Origin: Ga0077536 sp043744805 | GTDB taxonomy: Bacteria; Pseudomonadota; Gammaproteobacteria; Ga0077536 | Reading direction: 5' to 3' | Assembly (NCBI GenBank): GCA_043744805.1 | Contig: JAYTTZ010000237.1 | Span: forward strand, 1-20,173 | DNA: 20,173 nt | Shown: positions 7,835-13,580 of the stretch, piece by piece | How positions within the stretch are numbered: the stretch's first letter is position 1 | How the letters are laid out: each line of letters opens with the position of its first letter | The notes under the pieces: model-generated | The model's input: the letters and a program-made list of their open reading frames with translations, nothing else | Database searches by the model: none | What the model was told of the DNA's origin: nothing | Translations under genes and position numbers: made by a program

Positions 7835-9226
7835 TTAAACGTGGTGCAGGTAACGCCGACGCTCGAACGCCGAGATATGCCGGCGCATCAGGTGGTCTTC
7901 CTGGATGCAGCTTGCCGTGAAGTGATCGACGAAACGCGCACCGAACAGCGCCTTGGCGGTGTCGCTCGCGCGCATGCGCTCGGCGGCTTCCAGCAAGGTG
8001 CGCGGCAACGGCCCAATGGCGGGGTGGACGAATTCGCGTCCGATCCCGGTGGTCACCGGCGGAGGCTTCAGTTTGCGTTCGATGCCGTGGAGGCCCGCAC
8101 CCAGCAACATCGCGAAGGCAAGGTGCGGATTGGTGTCCGCGCCGGGGAGGCGGAATTCCACGCGGGTGTCTTCCGGCCTGCCGTTGACGATACGCAGCCC
8201 GCAGGTGTAATTGCCGAGGCCCCAGGTCGCGGTGCGGGGCGCCCAGTTGCCCGGCACGTACCGGCGGTAGGCGTTCACCGTACTCGCAAACATCGGCATC
8301 AATTCCGGCAGGCACTGGAGCACGCCGGCAATGAACTGGCGACCGACGAGCGAGAGGCCTGTCGGGTGCCTTGGATCGTGGAAGGACGGCAGCCCGGTAT
8401 TGGCCGAGTGCAGCGAAATGATGGGATGGCCGCCGAGGCCCGGGTGGGCGTCGGACAGCTGTGCCATGAATGACGCCGTCGTCCCCTGCTGGATGCAGAA
8501 AGCCTTGGTGAACAGCTTGAACAAGGCGCTGTCGTCGGCCGCGGTCGCCAGGTCGCGCGTTGGCAGCGACGCTTCCAGGCATCCCGGCCCCAGCTCCGCA
8601 CACATGTGGTGCAGCGGGATGTCGGCGCGCTTCAGGCACTGGTCGTATTCCCGCAGGAAGCTGGCGCCCGAGGCGGGGTAAAGCCCCGACCAGCAGCGGT
8701 TCTCCTGCGCGTAGGTCGCAAGGCCTTCGTACTGCTTGTGCGTCAGCGAGTCCGGCGTTTCCGCCAGGATGATGAACTCGAATTCCGCCGCACCCAGCGC
8801 GGAGAATCCCATCGATTTCGCGCGTTCGATTTGGGCCGCCAGCAGGGCACGTGGCGCCAACGCGGCGTTCGGCCCGGTGTATTCGGCCACCAGCAACGCG
8901 GCGTTCGGCTCGAAGGGATAGGGCCGGAGGCTCCCCGGATCCAGCACGCAGCGCTCACTGTTATACGGAAGGTCCTTGCGCACTGCGTCGTTCGGCCCCC
9001 AGTACGGCAGGGCGTCAATGAAGGACCAGCCGTGTTCGAAGTAATGCTTGGCCAGACCAACCGGCAGGCGCTTCTCGCGGAACACGCCTTCCGTGTCGAA
9101 CAGCCCTGCGTGCACGGTTTCAATGCGTTCGCGAGCGAAGATGTCGCAGGCCTCTTCGACCGTCCCCGGGGACCAGATTTTCGCTGCTGTTTCCATGTTG
9201 CACCAAAGTAAAGAAAGTTGCGGCAT
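7835..9226 (-). CDS. Glutamine-synthetase-family ligase 2 (probable gamma-glutamylamide synthetase)
   Basis: First gene of the operon: a 463-residue glutamine-synthetase-like protein clearly diverged from ligase 1. Numbered from the ATG at 9226, conserved residues are Glu148/Glu150 (AAEFEF), Glu211 and Glu218 (ELGPGCLE), His267 (GGHPIISL) and Arg355-Glu357-Arg359 (TRVEFR). The flap reads PGNWAP, with Trp328 in place of the ammonia-site Glu, and the GlnA FDGSS loop is not recognisable. A gamma-glutamyl-amine ligase is more likely than GlnA. The start is uncertain. ATG 9226 has AAGG eight bases upstream. ATG 9196 (METAAKIW) drops a ten-residue tail that looks non-conserved, but it has no clear ribosome-binding site. 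Confidence 0.9.
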   Translation of the reverse strand: MPQLSLLWCNMETAAKIWSPGTVEEACDIFARERIETVHAGLFDTEGVFREKRLPVGLAKHYFEHGWSFIDALPYWGPNDAVRKDLPYNSERCVLDPGSLRPYPFEPNAALLVAEYTGPNAALAPRALLAAQIERAKSMGFSALGAAEFEFIILAETPDSLTHKQYEGLATYAQENRCWSGLYPASGASFLREYDQCLKRADIPLHHMCAELGPGCLEASLPTRDLATAADDSALFKLFTKAFCIQQGTTASFMAQLSDAHPGLGGHPIISLHSANTGLPSFHDPRHPTGLSLVGRQFIAGVLQCLPELMPMFASTVNAYRRYVPGNWAPRTATWGLGNYTCGLRIVNGRPEDTRVEFRLPGADTNPHLAFAMLLGAGLHGIERKLKPPPVTTGIGREFVHPAIGPLPRTLLEAAERMRASDTAKALFGARFVDHFTASCIQEDHLMRRHISAFERRRYLHHV

Positions 9227-9306
9227 ATGAAAAGCCTTGCTTACAGGGACGAGCGCACTGCGCTAGTTTTTCGCCTGATGAATCCACTTCGAAGGGCAAA
9301 ACCTCC
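9227..9306. promoter_or_regulatory. Divergent promoter region between the amine-ligase operon and the FMO gene, with a 13-bp palindrome
   Basis: These 80 bases separate two divergently transcribed genes and must hold both promoters. At 9252-9264 lies AGCGCACTGCGCT, an inverted repeat with two 6-base arms around one central base. It is placed roughly mid-gap, where an operator for a shared regulator could sit. No regulator gene is present nearby. If ligase 2 starts at 9196 the gap is 110 bases, and a weak TTTTCA/17/TACTTT promoter-like pair can be read on the minus strand just before that ATG. All of this was read by eye. Confidence 0.35.
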
Positions 9307-9933
9307 ATGAACAGTGTTGCGATCATCGGCGCGGGCCCCTGCGGCCTCGCCGCCCTCCGGGCATTCGAATCCGCCCGTGCCAAGGGCGTGCAAATCCCGG
9401 ACCTCGCGTGCTTCGAGCGACCGTCGAACTGGGGTGGATTGTGGAACTACACGTGGCGCACGGGTACCGATGAATTCGGTGAACTTGTGCACGGCAGCAT
9501 GTACCGCTACCTGTGGTCCAACGGCCCGAAGGAATGCCTGGAGTTCGCGGATGACAGCTTCGAGGAGCACTTCGGCCGCGCGCTTCCCTCCTACCCGCCG
9601 CGTGAAGTCCTGCACCACTACATCGCCGGTCGGGTCGAACGCTCGGACGTCCGTAACTACAGGCAGTTCAACACCGCGGTCCGCTCGGTCGAGTATTCGC
9701 CCGCCACGCGCAAGTTCGCAGTCACCACGCACCACCTCATCACCGACACCACCACGACGGCTGAATTCGATTTCGTCATCAACGCGAGTGGCCACTTCTC
9801 CACCCCGAACATCCCGGCCTTTGAAGGTTTCAACAAATTTCCGGGACGCGTGCTGCACTCGCACGATTGCCGCGACGCCGTGGAGTTCGCGGGCCAGGAA
9901 CTGCTGATCGTGGGCTCGAGTTATTCCGCGGAA
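9307..9933 (+). pseudogene. Trimethylamine-monooxygenase-like flavin monooxygenase, truncated after residue 209
   Basis: The first 209 residues closely follow bacterial Tmm/FMO proteins: FAD loop GAGPCG at 8-13, WGGLWNYTWRTG, SMYRYLWSNGPKECLEFAD, SYPPREVLHHYI, and the FMO fingerprint FPGRVLHSHDCRD at 178-190. The NADPH loop begins (GSSYSAE at 203-209), and then homology stops exactly where family members continue with D-I. The open frame runs on to 11445, but that tail is antisense to other genes. Full-length Tmm is ~450 residues, so over half is missing, including most NADP-binding and substrate residues. Tmm N-oxidises trimethylamine; an amine substrate would suit the divergent ligase operon. 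Probably non-functional as drawn. Confidence 0.85.
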
Positions 9934-10278
9934 CCCGCCGCCCGGCTCCGGCCGCTCCGAGCGGTAGTTGTCCTCAAGATCGACAACCTGGCATGTGGCA
10001 GTGCCGCCGAATGTAGGCCCGCGCAATCCGCGGCTAACCATCTGCTCGTACAGAACCTGACTGACCGTTGGCCTCGCCATGACGACATGCGTAACTTTGG
10101 GAGCGTCAAAGCCGGTAGTCAGGACCTCGCAATTGCACAGAACCTGCGTGCGACCTGCTTTGAAATCACCGATGATTTTCCGCCGGGATACGTCGCGCGT
10201 TCCGCCACTGACAAAGGCCGCCTCGACACCCTGCTGGCGCAGCAGGGAAGCCATGCACTCAGCGTCTTGAGAGGCTTG
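9934..10278 (-). pseudogene. SF2 (DEAD/DEAH-type) helicase C-terminal fragment
   Basis: On the minus strand the sequence reads AECMASLLRQQGVEAAFVSG, then FKAGRTQVLCNCEVLTTGFD (motif V), VMARPTVSQVLYEQMVSRGL (motif VI, with the usual GRGLR as SRGLR) and FGGTATCQVVDLEDN. This is the second RecA lobe of a COG1061/Res-type superfamily 2 helicase. No first lobe, Walker A or DEAD box is present on either side, and no start belongs to it. It is only ~115 codons, inserted between the broken monooxygenase and the end of the LLM gene. It lies in the same frame as the LLM gene but behind that gene's stop at 10336-10338. A translocated scrap or an assembly join. Confidence 0.8.
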
Positions 10279-10335
10279 CCACGGGTCCCGGGACCTGCTG
10301 GCACCTGGCCAGAATTCGTCGCGGCCCGCTTTCCG

Positions 10336-11523
10336 TCAGCCTGCAATCAAGTTCTGATCGCGCTGGCCAGGATCTGCAATCGCCCGCTTCTGATGGGGCG
10401 TGGTGTCGATTTCCTCGAGCGTGATCTCGCCCTTCAGCACGGACTGCTTCCACGCCTGCTGGTTCGCGTCCCGCTGCTGGAACTCGGGCATCACTTCACG
10501 GGCGAAGAGTTCGAGGCTGTCGCAAATTGCCTGGTGGCTGGTGCGGCCCGCCTGGTTCAACAGGATGACCTGATCGATGTGGCTTTCCTCGAACTCCCGC
10601 AACCGCGCTCGCAGGGTCGCCGGCGAGCCGATCAGGGAGGTGCCAAGCTGCTTCCCCCCGCCGCTCGCCCGCCACGCCTGGTACTCGTCCCACAGGGAAA
10701 TCGTCCCCGGCACCACCGGCCCGTTCTTGCCATAGAAAGCGAGGCAAAACTGGAAGAAGGTCCAGCCGTCGGCAAGGCGCTCGGCTTCTTCATCGGTCGG
10801 TGCGCACATGAATCCGGCGACGATCGCGAGGTTGGGGTTGGTCTGGTAGTCGGCAAGCTTGTCGAGTTCGTGGACGATTGCGTGGTAGTAGGCGTGGACC
10901 CAGGCGCGCGCGCCTGCAGAGTCCACGAACTGGAACGCCAGCGCGCCCATCCCACGACGGCCTGCCATGCGGATGGTTTCCATCTGCGAACAGGCGACCC
11001 ACAGCGGCGGATGTGGCTGCTGGCGCGGCTTGGGCACGACGTTGCGCAGCGGGAACTTGAAGTGCGGGCCGTCGTAGGACCAGCCTTCCTGCCAGAACAT
11101 CGGCAACAGGCAGCGCACGGCGTCTTCCCAGATCTCGCGCTTCTCGCGGTAGCGCCGATCAAAGGGATGGAGTTCGGTGGTGCTCGATCCTTCCCCGAGG
11201 CCAAGCTCCACCCGGCCATTGCTGATGAGGTCGAGCGTTGCCACGCGTTCCGCCACGCGGGCAGGATGGTTGGTGGTGAGCTGGATGATGCCGTGGCCGA
11301 GTCGAATGCGCTTCGTCCGCTGGCTGGCGGCAGCGAGGAAGACTTCCGGCGCGGAGGAATGCGAATACTCCTCGAGGAAATGGTGCTCGACTTCCCAGGC
11401 GTAGTCGTAGCCCAGCGCGTCGGCCAGTTCAATCTGTGCCAGTGAGTCCTGCAGCAGCTGGTATTCGCTGTCCGCGGTCCAGGGCTTGGGGAGCTGGTGT
11501 TCGTAAAAGAGCCCGAATTTCAT
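10336..11523 (-). CDS. LLM-class flavin-dependent oxidoreductase (luciferase-like monooxygenase)
   Basis: A 395-residue luciferase-like protein. The N-terminus MKFGLFYEHQLPKPW, then YDYAWEVEHHFLEEYSHSSA, RIRLGHGIIQLTTNHPARVA and GRVELGLGEGSS are standard for F420- or FMN-dependent LLM enzymes. Such proteins oxidise or monooxygenate organic substrates with a reductase-supplied flavin, and the substrate is not predictable here. ATG 11523 is chosen because GGGAG precedes it by six to seven bases; the longer open frame to 11964 overlaps the SDR gene. It lies 23 bases after the SDR stop, so the two are an operon. No partner flavin reductase is seen. The C-terminus is close to the rearranged helicase scrap but appears intact. 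Confidence 0.92.
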   Translation of the reverse strand: MKFGLFYEHQLPKPWTADSEYQLLQDSLAQIELADALGYDYAWEVEHHFLEEYSHSSAPEVFLAAASQRTKRIRLGHGIIQLTTNHPARVAERVATLDLISNGRVELGLGEGSSTTELHPFDRRYREKREIWEDAVRCLLPMFWQEGWSYDGPHFKFPLRNVVPKPRQQPHPPLWVACSQMETIRMAGRRGMGALAFQFVDSAGARAWVHAYYHAIVHELDKLADYQTNPNLAIVAGFMCAPTDEEAERLADGWTFFQFCLAFYGKNGPVVPGTISLWDEYQAWRASGGGKQLGTSLIGSPATLRARLREFEESHIDQVILLNQAGRTSHQAICDSLELFAREVMPEFQQRDANQQAWKQSVLKGEITLEEIDTTPHQKRAIADPGQRDQNLIAG

Positions 11524-11546
11524 CCTGTGCTCCCGTGTCCGGCGCC

Positions 11547-12311
11547 TCAGGCCGCCGACATGCCGCCGTCGATGGGGAAGCTGTTGCCGGTGGTGTAGCT
11601 GCTTTCGTCGCTCGCGAGGTACAGCACCAGGCTGGCCACTTCCTCGGGCTTGCCATAACGCCGCAGCGGCACCGCGTGTTCCAGCCGGGACTTCACGCGC
11701 TCGGTCTGGCCCGGACCCCACTGGGATTCGAGCGACTCGATCATGCGGGTGGCAATGGGGGCTGGATTGATCGTGTTGACGCGGATGTTGAGCGACGCGC
11801 ATTCGAGCGCGGCGGACTTCATGAGGCCAACCACCGCATGCTTGGCCGCGATGTAGGCGGCAATCTTCGGGGTGCCGCGCAGGCCACCGAGCGAAGAGGT
11901 CAGGATGATGCTGCCGCCACCGGTCTTCGCCATGACCGGGATTACCGCGCGCAGGCCCAGCCACACGCCCCGGACGTTCACCGCCATGACGCGGTCGTAC
12001 ATCTCGATGCTGTACTCCGGGATGGGCTTCACTTCGCCTTCGATGCCGGCGTTGGCGAAGAAGACATCGATGCGACCAAAGCGCTGCACCGTGGCCTGCA
12101 CGTAGCGGGCGGTGTCATCGGGTTGGCTCACGTCCGCCGTGATGCAGGCGGCGGCGTCGGCGCCGAGTCCGGCAACCGCAGCGGCCAGTTGGGCTTCCTG
12201 CAGGTCGACCAGCATGACTTTCGCGCCTTCGGCCACGAAGCGTTGGGCGGTTGCGAGTCCGATACCTGCCGCACCCCCGGTGATGAGGGCCACTTTATTG
12301 GCGAGACGCAT
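11547..12311 (-). CDS. Short-chain dehydrogenase/reductase (SDR), classical type
   Basis: A 254-residue classical SDR with cofactor loop TGGAAGIG at 11-18, NAG at 87-89, catalytic Ser139/140 and the Tyr153-x-x-x-Lys157 pair in YIAAK. Asp36 at the end of beta-2 (LVDL) suggests a preference for NAD over NADP. The C-terminal GNSFPIDGGMSA is typical. The start at 12311 has AGGA nine bases upstream; the frame extends to 12416 only through non-conserved sequence. It leads a two-gene operon with the LLM oxidoreductase, suggesting that an alcohol/ketone step is coupled to flavin-dependent oxidation. The substrate is unknown. Confidence 0.93.
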   Translation of the reverse strand: MRLANKVALITGGAAGIGLATAQRFVAEGAKVMLVDLQEAQLAAAVAGLGADAAACITADVSQPDDTARYVQATVQRFGRIDVFFANAGIEGEVKPIPEYSIEMYDRVMAVNVRGVWLGLRAVIPVMAKTGGGSIILTSSLGGLRGTPKIAAYIAAKHAVVGLMKSAALECASLNIRVNTINPAPIATRMIESLESQWGPGQTERVKSRLEHAVPLRRYGKPEEVASLVLYLASDESSYTTGNSFPIDGGMSAA

Positions 12312-12481
12312 GCGCGGTTTTCCTTCGGTTACTGGTCGAGATGATCCAGAGTTTACCCGTGCCGCCGCGCACCAAAGTAGCGTCGCGTTGTGGCGTCCTG
12401 ACGCGGGGGCTACCATCCCCGCTCCGTAACCATTGGCCGCCCGTGCACCCCACCGGCGGCGTCCATCAAGGGGAGTGAACG

Positions 12482-12910
12482 ATGAGCAACGTCCATCATG
12501 GCGAATGTTTCTGTGGCGCAGTGAAGCTCGAAGTAACCGGCGCCCCGGCGGCCATGGGCTACTGCCACTGCGCGTCCTGCCGGCATTGGTCCGCCGGTCC
12601 GGTGAACGCGTTTTCGCTGTGGGCGCCGGATGGCGTCAAGGTGACGCAGGGTGCGGATCTCATCGGCACCTACAACAAGACCCCGGGCAGCTCGCGCAAG
12701 TGGTGCACCAAGTGCGGCGGCCACCTCATGACCGACCATCCGGCCATGGGCCTGGTCGACGTCTACGCCGCCATCCTGCCCAGCCTCAAGTTCGAGCCGG
12801 GCCTCCACGTGTTCTACGGCGAGACCTGCCTGCGCATCCAGGACGGCCTGCCGAAGCAGCAGGACGTGCCGGCTGAAATGGGCGGTTCGGGCACCCTCCT
12901 CCCGGAGTAA
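12482..12910 (+). CDS. GFA/CENP-V domain zinc protein (second copy)
   Basis: A 142-residue GFA-family protein with C9/C11, C28/C30/C33 (CHCASC) and C75/C78, the same spacing as the protein at 491 although the rest of the sequence differs. GGGAG sits six bases before the ATG. It is divergent from the SDR gene across a 170-base gap and convergent with the NTF2-like gene. Members are often annotated as aldehyde-activating proteins without direct evidence. The zinc-site residues look intact, so a folded product is expected. Confidence 0.92.
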   Translation: MSNVHHGECFCGAVKLEVTGAPAAMGYCHCASCRHWSAGPVNAFSLWAPDGVKVTQGADLIGTYNKTPGSSRKWCTKCGGHLMTDHPAMGLVDVYAAILPSLKFEPGLHVFYGETCLRIQDGLPKQQDVPAEMGGSGTLLPE

Positions 12911-12922
12911 ATCCCCGCGTAA

Positions 12923-12944
12923 GGGCCGGCGACCTCGCCGGTCC
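12923..12944. terminator. GC-rich hairpin between convergent genes
   Basis: The 10-base arm 12923-12932 (GGGCCGGCGA) pairs with 12935-12944 (TCGCCGGTCC) with one G-T wobble. The drawn two-base gap would open to a small loop. It lies in the 51-base gap between the GFA gene ending at 12910 and the NTF2-like gene ending at 12962. That position suits a shared bidirectional terminator, although no real U-tract follows on either side. Confidence 0.4.
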
Positions 12945-12961
12945 TTGCCGGTGCCGTGCCT

Positions 12962-13411
12962 TCACGCGCCGGGTAGCCCGATCTGGCGCAACACGGTGGC
13001 GTGATCCCAATAGATTCGCTCGCAGGCCAGCTTGTCACCCTCGAACTGCACGACAACGACAAGATCAACCTCCACGCGCTTGTACGTGGCCGGCACGGCG
13101 GGCAGAAACCAGGGCATCTCGCGGTCATGGGTGAAGGTCAGGTGGAGTTCATCCACCAACTGGCCGGTGCCCACGACCCGGTTGACCGGCGTCATGACGA
13201 GATCCGCCGGCCAGGACGGGATGAAATCCTCAGCATAGAAGCGCCGCAGTTCAGCCTTGCCCCGGCCACCGGTGTTGACGGGCAGGTGGTTCACGTAGGC
13301 GTCTTCAACCATGGTTTCGAGCGTGGCCTCGACATCTTTGGTGGTGAATTCGCCTTCGAGGTGCTTGGCCCAGAGCGCTTCGAGCGCCGCCGGAGAGAGG
13401 GGGGAAGTCAT
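12962..13411 (-). CDS. NTF2-like (SnoaL-type) protein
   Basis: A 149-residue single-domain protein with the cone-shaped NTF2-like pattern: an N-terminal helix, then VEDAYVNHLPVNTGGRGKAE, a middle LVDELHLTFTHDREM strand and the C-terminal VVVVQFEGDKLACERIYWDH. The last phrase is characteristic of SnoaL-type members that follow strands with an acidic/His pocket. Relatives act as ester cyclases, isomerases or small ligand binders; no specific reaction can be assigned. A weak AGGA lies ten bases before the ATG. It is a single gene, convergent with the second GFA gene. Confidence 0.8.
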   Translation of the reverse strand: MTSPLSPAALEALWAKHLEGEFTTKDVEATLETMVEDAYVNHLPVNTGGRGKAELRRFYAEDFIPSWPADLVMTPVNRVVGTGQLVDELHLTFTHDREMPWFLPAVPATYKRVEVDLVVVVQFEGDKLACERIYWDHATVLRQIGLPGA

Positions 13412-13580
13412 CGTGCGGGTGTCCTGCGCTGGTGATGGAGCCGCCAGTGTAGGCCGAGAGGGTTGCCCGGCGCCTGGTTTGCCGCCGTCCGGGCGCAGCG
13501 ATCAGCGTCCGCAAGCACCCCAAGCCCGGCGTTGCGCGCAGCCGCCAGATCAATCCCTGCGCTTGACTGCGCGGAGCGTC

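Noticed and set aside
7788..8639. A 283-residue Arg/Pro-rich minus-strand frame inside ligase 2
   Set aside because: Low-complexity Arg/Pro/Ala/His composition typical of a wrong frame; ligase 2 motifs lie in the other frame.
9307..11445. A 712-residue plus-strand open frame read as one large flavoprotein fusion
   Set aside because: Only the first ~209 residues match FMOs. The rest is antisense to the helicase scrap and to the well-supported LLM gene.
10336..11964. A 542-residue LLM protein with an N-terminal extension
   Set aside because: The first ~147 residues overlap the SDR gene in another frame. MKFGLFYEHQ at 11523 has a good ribosome-binding site and is the family's normal start.
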